Notes under the pieces: generated by a model
What the model was told of the DNA's origin: nothing
The model's input: the letters and a program-made list of their open reading frames with translations, nothing else
Databases searched by the model: none
Shown here: in pieces, positions 25,945-35,571 of the stretch
Layout: every line of letters begins with the position of its first letter
Position numbering within the stretch: the stretch's first letter is position 1
Translations under genes and position numbers: made by a program
Assembly: GCA_002841865.1 (NCBI GenBank)
Contig: PHBD01000008.1
Span: 124,001 to 188,000 of the forward strand
DNA from: Deltaproteobacteria bacterium HGW-Deltaproteobacteria-19
Lineage (GTDB): Bacteria; Desulfobacterota; Syntrophia; Syntrophales; PHBD01
DNA length: 64,000 nucleotides
Direction of reading: 5' to 3'

Positions 25945-27336
25945 ATGCGCGTCACGGTATTGAACGGCAGTCCCAAGGGCGACGTCAGCGTCACCATGCA
26001 GTACGTGCACTTCATCGCCGGGAAATTCCCCGGGCATGAGCTGGAAATCATCAACATCTCCCAGCAGATCCGGGCCATCGAGAAGAAGGAAGACCGCTTT
26101 CAGGCCGTCGTGGCCGGCATGGCTGCATCCGACCTGATCCTGTGGGCGTTTCCCGTGTACGTCTGCCTCGTGCCTTCGCAGTACAAGCGGTTCATCGAGC
26201 TTCTGTTCGAGCGGCGGGCGGAATTTGCGGGCAAGTACAGCGCCGCCCTCACGACGTCGGTCCATTTTTTCGACCACACCGCCCATCATTACATCCAGGG
26301 CGTCAGTGAAGACCTGGGAATGCGCCACATCGGCGGCTACTCCGCCGACATGTATGAACTGGTGAAGCCTGAAAACCGGCGCAGGATCTCCCTGTTCGCG
26401 GAGCACGTGTTCCGCACCGTGGAGAGGCGGGATCCCGTGGACCGGGTCTTCTCCCCCCTTCCGGCTTCCGATTTCGTTTACGAGCCCGGCCCCGCGAGGG
26501 AGCAGGTCTCCGCGGAAGGGAAGAGGGTCCTGGTCCTGACGGATGCCGTTCCCGGGCAGAACAACCTGCTCGGGATGATCGAGCGCTTCCGGCAGTCCTT
26601 CTCCGGGCCGGTGGAAGTGGTCAACCTGCACGAGGTGGACATCAAGGGGGGATGCCTGGGCTGCTGCGAGTGCGGCTATGACAACACGTGCGTCTATGCC
26701 GGGAAGGACGGCTTCGGCGACTTCTACCGGGACCGGGTCGGGGGCGCGGACATCGTCGTCATCGCCGGGGCGATCCGGGACCGTTACCTGTCTTCGACCT
26801 GGAAATGCTATTTCGACCGCGTCTTCTTCAACACGCATATTCCCACCCTGTGGGGCAAGCAGCTGGGCTTCATCTTCTCCGGCCCCCTTCGCCACCTTCA
26901 GAGTTTCCGCCAGATCTTCGAGGGCTATGCCGAGTGGCAGCAGGCCAACCTGGCGGGCATGGTGACGGATGAGAGCGAAAGCGCGGAGGAGATCGACGCC
27001 GGCCTGCAGGCGCTGGCGGAGCGGTCGGTGCGATTCGCCCGCGAGGGGTATGTAAAGCCGCCGGGCTTCCTCGGCGTCGCCGGCATAAAGCTGTTCCGGG
27101 ATGAAATCTGGGGGCGCCTGCGGTTCGTCTTCCAGGCCGACCACCGTTTCTACGCCTCGCATGGTCTCTACGATTTTCCCCAAAAGGACCTGAAGATGCA
27201 GGGCGCCAACTTCGTGATGGGCGCCCTGTTGAAAATCCCGGCGTTCCGGAAAGAATTCAGGAAGCGCATCAAGGACGAGATGATCAAGCCGCTGCAGAAG
27301 GCGCTCCGCAGCGGGCGGAGCGAATCGGGGGCGTGA
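25945..27336 (+). CDS. Double flavodoxin-fold NAD(P)H-dependent oxidoreductase
   Basis: 463 residues with two flavodoxin-like halves. The first starts MRVTVLNGSPKGDVSVTMQY, the FMN phosphate-binding strand and loop of the NADPH-dependent FMN reductase family, and continues to about 165. The second starts KRVLVLTDAVPGQNNLLGMI near 195 and has GGCLGCCECGYDNTCVYAG, a Cys-rich loop common in iron-sulfur flavoprotein-like reductases. The last ~100 residues are helical and basic. It likely reduces a quinone or other acceptor in the cytosol; the substrate is unknown. GGGAGG precedes the ATG. The following lipoprotein gene begins in an overlapping frame, suggesting an operon. Confidence 0.75.
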   Translation: MRVTVLNGSPKGDVSVTMQYVHFIAGKFPGHELEIINISQQIRAIEKKEDRFQAVVAGMAASDLILWAFPVYVCLVPSQYKRFIELLFERRAEFAGKYSAALTTSVHFFDHTAHHYIQGVSEDLGMRHIGGYSADMYELVKPENRRRISLFAEHVFRTVERRDPVDRVFSPLPASDFVYEPGPAREQVSAEGKRVLVLTDAVPGQNNLLGMIERFRQSFSGPVEVVNLHEVDIKGGCLGCCECGYDNTCVYAGKDGFGDFYRDRVGGADIVVIAGAIRDRYLSSTWKCYFDRVFFNTHIPTLWGKQLGFIFSGPLRHLQSFRQIFEGYAEWQQANLAGMVTDESESAEEIDAGLQALAERSVRFAREGYVKPPGFLGVAGIKLFRDEIWGRLRFVFQADHRFYASHGLYDFPQKDLKMQGANFVMGALLKIPAFRKEFRKRIKDEMIKPLQKALRSGRSESGA

Positions 27337-27398
27337 TGCGAAGAGCGGGAGAGGGCGGGTGCGTGCAGCGCCCGGAAGGAGCGGGGAGAAACGCCGGG

Positions 27399-29306
27399 AT
27401 GAACCGGCTGCGGCTCTGGTCGCTGCTGCTTGCGGCGGTGGCCGTGCTGAACGGCTGCGCCCTCTTCACCCTCCGGAAAGACAACACCTTTTCCCAGGAT
27501 TCCTGCCTGATCACGGGAGAGGTCTACGCCGGCGAGGCCGTGAAAAGACCCATCCTCGTCGTCGCCTTCGAGAAGGTTGACGGCAGGGCTGAAATCGCCC
27601 ATTACGCGATGCTCCACGAACCGGGTCCTTACGAACTCCTGGTGCGGAAAGGCAGATACCATGTTTTTGCCTTCGAGGACGCCGACCGGAACCTGAGGCT
27701 CGATCCGGGAGAACTGGCGGGGATCGTCCTGGGCGACGGCCCCGGCCTGTCCATCGACGCGCCGGCCGGCGGGCTCGTGCCGGACATGGCCGTCGTTCTC
27801 TCCAGGGACCCGGAGATTCGCCGCCAGGTGCCCGCCGACATTCTGGCCCGGAGCGCCGCAGGCGGTTTCCGGCGGCACAGCACACAGGCGGGGGCGCCCA
27901 TCGACCTGAACGATCCCGCCTTCTCCGCCGAAGAGGGCGTCCGGGGATTCTGGTCCCCCCTGGAATTTTTCCGGGAGCACGGCGCCAACATCTATTTCCT
28001 GGAGCCGTACGATCCCCGGAAGATTCCCGTTCTCCTGGTCCACGGGGCGGCGGGATCGCCCCAGGACTGGCGCTACTTCATCGACCACCTCGACCGTTCC
28101 CGCTATCAGCCGTGGATCTATTCTTATCCTTCGGGAGCCCGCCTGAAGGGCGTGTCCGAGCTGATGGCCGCCAAGGTCAATCACCTCCATCGGAAATACG
28201 GGTTCGAGAGGCTCTACGTAACGGCCCACAGCATGGGCGGGCATGTCGCCAGGTTCGCGCTGGCGCACGGGAAGATCGGCAAACCCGGCATGAAGCTGCT
28301 GTTTGTCTCCATCTCGACGCCCTTCGGAGGCGAGGAGCTGGCCGAAACGGGTGTCTCCCAGTCGCCCGCCGTCATCCCGAGCTGGAAGGACATGGTGCCG
28401 AACAGTGAATTCATCCGGCTTTCCTTTTCCCGGAAGATGCCGCCCACGATCCCGGATTATCTCTTTTTCGGACACCGGGGCAGCCGGAACCCGCTGCGCC
28501 CCAACAACGATAACACGGTGACGCTGGAGAGCATGCTCGACCCGCGGGCCCAGTCGGAAGCCGTCAAGGTTTTCGGCTTCAACGAGGACCATGTCGGCAT
28601 CCTGAACAGTGCGGCCGTCATGGCCCAGTACAAGGCGATCCTCGAAGGCGTCGAGAAGCAGGATGCGGATCCCGGGCGGGCGAATCGAAAGGGCAAGGTC
28701 CGGTTCCGCTATGCCGTCGGGGAGGTGAGCGACGCCCCCCCGCTCTGGATGTGGCTGATGTTCATCCCCGCGGACACGAGCAGGGCCGAGTTCACCCTGT
28801 CTCCCGATCCCCTGAAGGCGGACCAGGAGATGGGGCCGATCCGGGAGGGAGCCTACGACGTCGGTCTCCTGGCGTGGGGATACAGGGTAAGCCCCGCCGG
28901 CGTGAAGGCGGACGTTGCCCCGGGCGGGACGGCGGAGGTCTCCCTGTCGCTGGAACCGCAGGGAATGGTGGGCGGCCGGATCACGACGGGGCTGAAGAAA
29001 GACGACCTGTACTGGGGATTCGTGCCGCATGTGGCGGACAGCCGGATTGCGTCCATCTCCCTGACGGGCGGCGGCGTGCAGCGAAAGATCGTTCCCCGCC
29101 CCGCGACCAGGGGTGAGGCCATTCGGAGCGTCATGGACAACCGGGATTTTTTCTGGAAAGATTTTTTCATTTTCTTCGATCTGCCCAAGGGTCGATACGA
29201 GCTCAGGATCGAAGCACAGGGATTCCGGCCGTTCGTTCAGGCCGTCACCGTCGATCCGAAGATCATTCACGCACCCCTGAAAATAGCCCTGTCCCCTCAG
29301 GATTGA
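27399..29306 (+). CDS. Lipoprotein with an alpha/beta-hydrolase (lipase-like) domain
   Basis: 635 residues. A signal peptide ends in the lipobox VLNGC, so the protein is lipid-anchored. Residues ~210-430 form the hydrolase: IPVLLVHGAAGSPQDW is the oxyanion strand and VTAHSMGGHVARFAL the nucleophile elbow with Ser278. His is probably in NEDHVGILNS. Before it is a beta-rich region (residues ~30-150) and after it a ~180-residue beta-rich part. It probably hydrolyses an ester or amide at the outer membrane. The open frame starts earlier, at 27333, overlapping the upstream stop; I chose the Met just before the signal sequence, with GGGGAG about ten nt upstream. Confidence 0.8.
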   Translation: MNRLRLWSLLLAAVAVLNGCALFTLRKDNTFSQDSCLITGEVYAGEAVKRPILVVAFEKVDGRAEIAHYAMLHEPGPYELLVRKGRYHVFAFEDADRNLRLDPGELAGIVLGDGPGLSIDAPAGGLVPDMAVVLSRDPEIRRQVPADILARSAAGGFRRHSTQAGAPIDLNDPAFSAEEGVRGFWSPLEFFREHGANIYFLEPYDPRKIPVLLVHGAAGSPQDWRYFIDHLDRSRYQPWIYSYPSGARLKGVSELMAAKVNHLHRKYGFERLYVTAHSMGGHVARFALAHGKIGKPGMKLLFVSISTPFGGEELAETGVSQSPAVIPSWKDMVPNSEFIRLSFSRKMPPTIPDYLFFGHRGSRNPLRPNNDNTVTLESMLDPRAQSEAVKVFGFNEDHVGILNSAAVMAQYKAILEGVEKQDADPGRANRKGKVRFRYAVGEVSDAPPLWMWLMFIPADTSRAEFTLSPDPLKADQEMGPIREGAYDVGLLAWGYRVSPAGVKADVAPGGTAEVSLSLEPQGMVGGRITTGLKKDDLYWGFVPHVADSRIASISLTGGGVQRKIVPRPATRGEAIRSVMDNRDFFWKDFFIFFDLPKGRYELRIEAQGFRPFVQAVTVDPKIIHAPLKIALSPQD

Positions 29307-29528
29307 CCGGATCGGAAACCGGTCCGGCTCCCCCGGGAGGAAGCTCGATCTTCCTGTCTTTCCGGAAGCTGATTTGTCCCTGCTTGGTCCTGCTCTCTCT
29401 CGTTGTCTCCGCGGCCGGAACGAGAGATCAAGGCCACCGGCACGGATGTTGTTCAGGACTGCAAGGGCGTGAGCGGGAATAGGCCGCGAATCGCGGTCGG
29501 CCATCACCCGGAAAGGAGAAAGCCTGTT

Positions 29529-30971
29529 ATGAAGCTTGCCGACCAGAAGACAAAAATTGTCGCCACCATCGGACCGGCGTCGGAATCGCGAGAGATCATG
29601 GAAGGGATGATCAACGCAGGGATGAATGTTGCCCGGCTCAATTTCGCATACGGTGATCCCGACAGCCATACGCAGGTGATCGACACCCTCCGCACAGCCG
29701 CCCGCTCAACGGGACGACGAATCGCAGTCATGGCGGACCTGCCCGGCCCGAAGATCAGGATCGGCCGGCTGGCTCATGAACCTGTCGAATTGCAGCCGGG
29801 GTTCCCCTTCACCCTGACCACCCGCGAGATTGTCGGAGACGCTGAACGCGTCTCGGTTAGCCTCATGAGTCTCCCCCGGGTACTCAAGCCCGGCGATACC
29901 CTGTTCTTAAATGACGGTATTATCCAGCTGTTAACCCTGAAAATAGAAGGAGAGGAGGTCCTCTGCCGAGTCGTCATCGGGGGGGAATTGCGTTCCCACA
30001 AAGGTCTCAACCTGCCCGGCATAGACCTTGGGATCCGAGCCTTCACCCAGCGCGATCGCGAATGGCTGGAATTTGCATCCGCACGGGGGGTGGACGCGGT
30101 CAGCCAGTCCTTTGTCGAGAGCGCTGTGGATATCATCGCCGTACGGGAGGCCGCGGCAGCGATGGGGTACCACCCGTACATCATCGCAAAAATAGAACGC
30201 TCGCAGGCCTTGGAACACATAGACGGCATTCTTGAGGCAGCGGACGGTATCATGGTCGCCCGCGGCGACCTCGGGGTGGAGATACCGATTGAGAGGATCG
30301 CCCTGGTCCAGAAACAGCTTATCAATCGGGCGAACCGTCTCGGGAAACCGGTTATCACCGCCACGCAGATGCTGGAGTCCATGACGGATAACCGGCGCCC
30401 CACCCGGGCGGAGTCGACTGACGTGGCCAATGCGGTGCTCGACGGAACGGACTGCGTCATGCTATCGGCAGAATCGGCCCTGGGAAGCTATCCGGTGGAG
30501 GCTGTGGCCATGCTGGCTAAGATTGCCGCAGCGGCAGAGCCATCCCGCGTGCGGCAAGATCTTATGGAGACCCTCCGGAATGGCGATAAGAAGGGCTCCT
30601 CCACGATCACGGATGTAATCGCGTTAAATGTCGAGACGGCCCAGGAGCGCATATCCCCTGCAGCCATATTCGTTCCAACCCGCAGCGGGCTTATGGCTCG
30701 CTCCATCGCTCGCTTCAAGCCCCCGGTGTGGATCGTGGCGGTGAGCTCCGGCGAGGAGACATGTCAGCGGCTGCTCTTCAGCAGCGGGGTCTATCCGGTA
30801 TATGAGCCCGATCACCCTCAAAACTGGAATGCATACGTGAAGGACTGGTTATCACACCATGCGCTGGACGGTCATTTCGCGATCTTGACGGAAGGGCCTT
30901 CCCGAGCGCATCCGGAGGCAAACCACCGCATGGAGGTCATCCGGCTTAACCGTGAAGGGAACAAGGAATAA
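29529..30971 (+). CDS. pyk: Pyruvate kinase
   Basis: 480 residues, the usual length. It starts [20 protein letters not shown] and has the PK active-site signature [18 protein letters not shown] (Lys of 'KIE'), [20 protein letters not shown] and [13 protein letters not shown]. The C-terminal domain is a normal length. It makes pyruvate and ATP from phosphoenolpyruvate and ADP. In [15 protein letters not shown] the usual 'RxNxSHG' reads RLNFAYG, so the conserved Ser-His is replaced by Ala-Tyr. AAGGAG ten nt upstream supports the ATG. It is followed after 23 bp by phosphoglucomutase, a likely operon of central carbon metabolism. Confidence 0.93.
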   Translation: MKLADQKTKIVATIGPASESREIMEGMINAGMNVARLNFAYGDPDSHTQVIDTLRTAARSTGRRIAVMADLPGPKIRIGRLAHEPVELQPGFPFTLTTREIVGDAERVSVSLMSLPRVLKPGDTLFLNDGIIQLLTLKIEGEEVLCRVVIGGELRSHKGLNLPGIDLGIRAFTQRDREWLEFASARGVDAVSQSFVESAVDIIAVREAAAAMGYHPYIIAKIERSQALEHIDGILEAADGIMVARGDLGVEIPIERIALVQKQLINRANRLGKPVITATQMLESMTDNRRPTRAESTDVANAVLDGTDCVMLSAESALGSYPVEAVAMLAKIAAAAEPSRVRQDLMETLRNGDKKGSSTITDVIALNVETAQERISPAAIFVPTRSGLMARSIARFKPPVWIVAVSSGEETCQRLLFSSGVYPVYEPDHPQNWNAYVKDWLSHHALDGHFAILTEGPSRAHPEANHRMEVIRLNREGNKE

Positions 30972-30994
30972 TCGATGCACAAAAAGGGAGAGAG

Positions 30995-32653
30995 ATGAAG
31001 ATGAGTCTCCACGAGCTTGCAGGCAAGCCGGCGCCGCGATCGCTCCTGGCGAACATTCCGAGGCTGGTCTCCGCCTACTACACCCATGCGCCGGACGCGT
31101 CCGATCCCGATCAGCGGGTCGTGTTCGGAACCTCGGGCCACCGAGGTTCCTCGCTGAAAAACAGCTTCAACGAGCGGCACATCCTGGCCATCTGCCAGGC
31201 CATAACCGAATACCGCAAGTCGAGAGAGATTGACGGGCCGCTGTTTATGGGCATGGATACCCATGCCCTCTCCGAAGCGGCGTTGGCCACCGCAGCCGAG
31301 GTCTTTGCCGCCCAGGGGGTTGCGGTGATGGTCCAGCAGGGGCTCCGCTACACCCCCACCCCGGTCATCTCGCATGCGATCCTGACGTACAACCGGGACC
31401 GGAAAAGCGGACTCGCGGACGGCGTGGTCATCACCCCCTCCCATAACCCGCCCGAGGATGGCGGATTCAAGTACAATCCCCCCGAAGGCGGACCGGCGGA
31501 CACAAAGACGACCAGGGGCATCGAGGCAAGGGCAAACGCCCTGTTGGAGAAGGGACTCACAGACATCCGGCGGATCCCCTTTGAGCGGGCGCTTAAATCG
31601 GGGTCGGTCCATGAATATGATTATGTGGCACCCTATGTGGATGATCTGAAGAATGTCATCGACATGGAAGCGATTGCCAAAGCAGGTCTCAAGATCGGCG
31701 TCGATCCTCTCGGCGGGGCGGCAGTGGACTTCTGGGATCCCATCGCCCACTGTTACGGACTTGACCTTGAGGTGGTGAACCGGGCCGTCGATCCGACGTT
31801 TTCTTTTATGACCGTCGATAGGGACGGCAGGATCAGGATGGACTGCTCCTCTCCGTATGCCATGGAAAGCCTGATCCGATTGAAAGACCGTTTCGACATC
31901 GCCTTCGGGAACGATACGGACGTCGACCGCCACGGCATCGTCACGCGCGGTGAGGGACTCATGAATCCCAACCATTACCTCTCCGCCGCGGTTCATTATC
32001 TCTTCAGGAACCGTCCGGGGTGGAGAAAGGATGCCGCAGTGGGGAAGACGCTGGTCTCCACATCCATGCTGGACTGCATAGCCTTGGACCTCGGGAGGCG
32101 CCTCTACGAGGTCCCCGTAGGCTTCAAATGGTTCGTGGACGTGCTCCTCGACGGCTCCTGCGGCTTCGGCGGCGAGGAGAGCGCGGGGGCATCCTTCCTC
32201 CGCAGGGACGGCACGGTGTGGACGACGGACAAGGACGGCATCATCATGGATCTTCTCGCCTGCGAGCTTACCGCGAAGACCGGCCGGGATCCGGCCGCGC
32301 TCTACCACGATCTCGAGGAGCGATTCGGCAGGTGTTTCTATGAACGCCTTGACTCCCCGGCCACACCGGAGCAGAAGGCTGTGCTCGCACGGCTTTCACC
32401 GGAGATGATCACCGCCGGGGAGCTCGCCGGCCAGCCCATCCTTGTCTCCGCAACCCGAGCGTCCGGCAACAACGCCGAAATCGGGGGCGTCAAAGTGATT
32501 ACCTCCCAGGGATGGTTTGCCGCCCGTCCGTCCGGCACGGAAGACATCTACAAGGTCTATGCGGAGAGTTTCCTGAGCGATGACCATCTGCGGATGATCG
32601 AGAAAGACGCGGTTACGATCGTCAACCGTGCATTTGCGGCGGCGGGGCTGTAG
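30995..32653 (+). CDS. pgm: Phosphoglucomutase, alpha-D-glucose phosphate-specific
   Basis: 552 residues, close to the E. coli Pgm length. Conserved blocks are [17 protein letters not shown] near the N-terminus, the phosphoserine loop [16 protein letters not shown] (Ser149), the metal-binding [12 protein letters not shown], the sugar loop [15 protein letters not shown] and the phosphate loop [13 protein letters not shown]. It interconverts glucose 1- and 6-phosphate, linking glycolysis/gluconeogenesis to glycogen or polysaccharide synthesis. GGGAGAG precedes the ATG; a second in-frame ATG is two codons later. Translation is presumably coupled to pyk just upstream. Confidence 0.95.
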   Translation: MKMSLHELAGKPAPRSLLANIPRLVSAYYTHAPDASDPDQRVVFGTSGHRGSSLKNSFNERHILAICQAITEYRKSREIDGPLFMGMDTHALSEAALATAAEVFAAQGVAVMVQQGLRYTPTPVISHAILTYNRDRKSGLADGVVITPSHNPPEDGGFKYNPPEGGPADTKTTRGIEARANALLEKGLTDIRRIPFERALKSGSVHEYDYVAPYVDDLKNVIDMEAIAKAGLKIGVDPLGGAAVDFWDPIAHCYGLDLEVVNRAVDPTFSFMTVDRDGRIRMDCSSPYAMESLIRLKDRFDIAFGNDTDVDRHGIVTRGEGLMNPNHYLSAAVHYLFRNRPGWRKDAAVGKTLVSTSMLDCIALDLGRRLYEVPVGFKWFVDVLLDGSCGFGGEESAGASFLRRDGTVWTTDKDGIIMDLLACELTAKTGRDPAALYHDLEERFGRCFYERLDSPATPEQKAVLARLSPEMITAGELAGQPILVSATRASGNNAEIGGVKVITSQGWFAARPSGTEDIYKVYAESFLSDDHLRMIEKDAVTIVNRAFAAAGL

Positions 32654-33064
32654 GGAGAGATGACCCCGGCGGTTTTCCCGGGTGTCGCACAGGCCGGTCA
32701 GCAGCCCGGTTCTGGCTTGTAATTCGTGATCGGGGCGATCCGCTGTTCCGGGTCGTGCCGTTGCTGCCGCCCTTGGTAATGCAGATGACGGCATTGCCGC
32801 GGCTCTCGATGCTGGTGATGATTTCCTTCCTTTTCATGGGGATCCCCCAATCGGCTGACTGTCTCACCGGAAAGCCGGACCGGCGTTTGGGACACAGGTC
32901 ACTTTCCATGCTGCATTTCGAAAGTTAATGGTTGAAATAATGCGGCGCCGCTGTGAAACTAAACGCTAAACGAAGAGAATAAATCAAAAACCTGCGATGT
33001 CGGGAGAAACCGGCTTCATCGACTCATTTTCTGTGACGGCCGTCATGGAGGAGGGAGGTATTTG
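32654..33064. other. Gap between pgm and the efflux operon
   Basis: 411 bases. The left third holds the decayed HicA-like frame on the minus strand. The right part (32920-33060) is A+T-richer and ends in GGAGGGAGGT before the TolC-family gene; it presumably holds that operon's promoter. No hairpin with a U-run follows pgm. Confidence 0.5.
32698..32837 (-). pseudogene. Decayed HicA-like toxin gene
   Basis: The frame begins MKRKEIITSIESRGNAVICI then TKGGSNGTTRN, which follows the pattern of the short HicA-type mRNA interferase 'MKRKDIIKAIE..G..L.RHGGKHD.YRNP'. The catalytic His in 'GGxHD' is Asn here, and after 'TRN' the match continues only in another frame (EQRIAPI), so at least one frameshift is present. 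GGGGG precedes the ATG. No HicB antitoxin gene follows. I conclude it is an inactive remnant; the short length limits confidence. Confidence 0.45.
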
Positions 33065-34450
33065 ATGTCGTTGCCCGTTCATTCTTTTCATCGAAAGGTT
33101 TCTGTCGTTGCCGTGATTCTCAGTCTATTCCTGTTCTTCTTGCCGGGCTGCATCCTCCGGGCCGAGGGACAGGAGATGGAACGGAAGGTTACCGTGATCG
33201 AGGCTGTCCGTGCCGCCCTTGACGACAACCACGAGCTCAGGGCCCTGAAAAGCTCCACGGAGGCCCAGGAGAAGGATATCGGGATTGCCCGGAGTTATCT
33301 GTTGCCGAAGGTTTTCGTGGAGGAGCGGTATCTCCGAACGACGAATCCGGGCTGGGCCTTCATGTCCAAACTCAACCAGGAGCGGATCGAGCAGAGGGAC
33401 TTCAGTCCGGATCTTCTGAACCACCCCGATGCGATCAACGACTACCAGTCTTCGCTGACGGTCGAACAGCCCCTGTTCGTAAAGAAGGCCTTCGTCGGCC
33501 TTGACATGTCCAGGACTGAGGCCCGGGCGAAGAGGCTGGAACTCAGCCGGAAGCGCGAGGACGTGGCCTTCCAGGTCATCAAGGCCTGTCTCATGATCTC
33601 GAGCGCCAGGCAATATGTCCGTGCCGTCGAGAAAGGAGTCGAGGATGCCGGGGAGCACCAGCGGGTAGCGGCGTTGCGCTACAGGAACGGCCTCGGCCTC
33701 TATGCCGACGAGCTCCGCACAGCGACAGCCCTGACGGAGGCCCGGCAAAGAAGGAACATCGCGGACAAGAATGTCAGTCTGGCCAAGCGCAGCCTGGGCC
33801 TGCTGCTGGCGACGACGGAATCCGTTGATGTGGACGATGGAACCATCGACCTGACCCTGAAAGATCTTCCCTATTATGTGAAGTTCGCTGAATTGCGGAG
33901 CGACCTGAAAGCGGCCGAGTTGCGGGGTGAGAACGCGAAACACAATATCCGCCTGGCCGAGGCGGGCTACTTTCCCTATGTCGGCATCGGCGGAACATAT
34001 CAGTTCAATGACCATAACCAGCCTTTCGGCTCCGAAGGGACAAACTGGCAGGTCATGGCCTTCCTGCGCTGGGACCTTTTCGACGGGACGAAACGGGAAT
34101 ATGAGCGGGCAAAGGCGAAACACTTGTCGTCCCAGGCCGAGGAGTTTGTCTCCGCCATGAAGAAAGGCGTCTCGTTCAGGATCTACGAGGCCTATCTGAA
34201 TGTCGAGGAGGCCCGGAAGAATGCGGAACTCACCAGGGAGGCCCTGCAGACGGCGGAAGAGGGAACGCGCCTGTTGAAGGTACGCTATGAAAACGGCCTC
34301 TCGTCCCTGGGCGAGCTCCTGAATGCCCAGTCCAGCTTGGAGCAGGCGCGGGCCGGACTTGTGGAGCGGGAGAACGCCTACAAAATTGCCGTGGCGACGC
34401 TGAGCTTCGAAAGCGGGACCATCCTGAGGGACCTGAATCTCGATCAATGA
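33065..34450 (+). CDS. TolC-family outer-membrane efflux protein
   Basis: 461 residues. A hydrophobic signal region (VSVVAVILSLFLFFLPGC) ends in a lipobox-like LPGC. Two long alpha-helical repeats typical of TolC follow: NHELRALKSSTEAQEKDIGI near residue 55 and ENAKHNIRLAEAGYFPYVGI near 300, ending RYENGLSSLGELLNAQSSLE. TolC proteins form trimeric channels through the outer membrane for RND pumps. GGAGG six nt before the ATG at 33065 sets the start over a TTG one codon earlier. The stop overlaps the start of the adaptor gene (ATGA), so it is the first gene of a three-gene efflux operon. Confidence 0.9.
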   Translation: MSLPVHSFHRKVSVVAVILSLFLFFLPGCILRAEGQEMERKVTVIEAVRAALDDNHELRALKSSTEAQEKDIGIARSYLLPKVFVEERYLRTTNPGWAFMSKLNQERIEQRDFSPDLLNHPDAINDYQSSLTVEQPLFVKKAFVGLDMSRTEARAKRLELSRKREDVAFQVIKACLMISSARQYVRAVEKGVEDAGEHQRVAALRYRNGLGLYADELRTATALTEARQRRNIADKNVSLAKRSLGLLLATTESVDVDDGTIDLTLKDLPYYVKFAELRSDLKAAELRGENAKHNIRLAEAGYFPYVGIGGTYQFNDHNQPFGSEGTNWQVMAFLRWDLFDGTKREYERAKAKHLSSQAEEFVSAMKKGVSFRIYEAYLNVEEARKNAELTREALQTAEEGTRLLKVRYENGLSSLGELLNAQSSLEQARAGLVERENAYKIAVATLSFESGTILRDLNLDQ

Positions 34451-35571
34451 AAACCCTGGGCGGAGAAACGAACGTGGGAAAGCGATTTGGGCATATCTTT
34501 GCGGTATCCTGTGTCCTGCTGGGATGGATCCTGTCTGTTGCCATGGTTGCAGGCTGTAAAGGGAAGACGGAAAAGGAAGACGTCCGGCGACCGGAGGTTT
34601 CCGGTGTGACGGTCGCCGCTGTCGCTCCGTCAACTGTCGATGATATCTACGAAGCCACGGGAACGGTCCGGTCTGACCGGACAAGCATGGTAGCCAGCCG
34701 GGTGATGGGGGTGGTTACGGCGCTCCTGGTGCGGGAAGGCGACACGGTCAAGGCGGGGCAGCTGCTTCTGACCATCGATGACCGGGATGCGGCCCAGCGG
34801 ATGCGCGCCGCCGACATGGCATTGGAATCGGCGAAGCAGAGCAGATCCCTGGCGGAGGTAACTTGGCAGCGTTACAAAAATCTCTATGAGGACAAGGCCC
34901 TTACCCGCCAGGAGATGGATCAGGTCGAGGCGCAGAAGAAGGTCGCGGAAGCGGAATACGAACGGGCGAAGGCCATGGCGGAGGAGGCTCGAATTCATCG
35001 GTCCTTTACGCAGGTAACTGCACCCGTCTCCGGCAGGGTGACGGAGAGGCGCACCGATGTGGGCAGTATGGCCTCTCCCGGGATCCCCCTCCTCATCGTC
35101 GAAGGGGGCGGGAGTCCCATGATCGAAGCGTCCATCGACGCCGGCCTCGGGGATAAGGTGAAAGCCGGCATGGCCGTAACTGCGATGGTTCAGACCCTGG
35201 ATGGACCCCTGCAGGGAACGGTCAGGGAGGTCTTCCCGGCCGTTGACACCCTCTCCCGGACCTTTACAGTCAAAGTGGGACTCAAGGATGCCAGGCCCAG
35301 AAGCGGCCTGTTCGCCAGAGTTAGAATACCGGTCGGCAAACGGGAGGCGATCCTCGTTCCGGCAAAGGCCGTCGTCTGGAAAGGGCAACTGACGGGTGTC
35401 TATGCCGTTGACGGGCAAGGGGTGATCACCTATCGCCTGGTCCGTGCGGGGAATGCCTCTGCCGCCGGTACGGAGATCCTGTCCGGTCTCACTGCCGGGG
35501 ACCGGATCATTACAGACGGCCTCGAACGCGTCATCGACGGGGGTGTCATCTCCAGAGGGACAGGGGAATGA
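34447..35571 (+). CDS. RND efflux periplasmic adaptor (membrane fusion protein)
   Basis: 374 residues. A signal peptide ends in the lipobox MVAGC, so it is anchored in the inner membrane. It shows the HlyD/AcrA layout: lipoyl half-motif [20 protein letters not shown], helical hairpin (residues ~110-170, e.g. [20 protein letters not shown]), second lipoyl half [17 protein letters not shown], then the beta-barrel. It should bridge the RND pump and the TolC-type channel. A GTG at 34474 has a better ribosome site (GGAG eight nt upstream) and would still leave a full signal peptide, so the true start may be there. It overlaps both neighbours by four bases. Confidence 0.9.
   Translation: MKTLGGETNVGKRFGHIFAVSCVLLGWILSVAMVAGCKGKTEKEDVRRPEVSGVTVAAVAPSTVDDIYEATGTVRSDRTSMVASRVMGVVTALLVREGDTVKAGQLLLTIDDRDAAQRMRAADMALESAKQSRSLAEVTWQRYKNLYEDKALTRQEMDQVEAQKKVAEAEYERAKAMAEEARIHRSFTQVTAPVSGRVTERRTDVGSMASPGIPLLIVEGGGSPMIEASIDAGLGDKVKAGMAVTAMVQTLDGPLQGTVREVFPAVDTLSRTFTVKVGLKDARPRSGLFARVRIPVGKREAILVPAKAVVWKGQLTGVYAVDGQGVITYRLVRAGNASAAGTEILSGLTAGDRIITDGLERVIDGGVISRGTGE

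Noticed and set aside
27168..29669. Very long minus-strand open frame (833 codons) opposite the lipoprotein hydrolase gene
   Set aside because: It mirrors the codon structure of the plus-strand gene in G+C-rich DNA, has no ribosome site and no recognisable motif; the plus-strand frame has signal peptide, lipobox and hydrolase motifs.
30872..32308. 478-codon minus-strand frame opposite pgm and the end of pyk
   Set aside because: No motif and no ribosome site; the plus-strand genes are beyond doubt.
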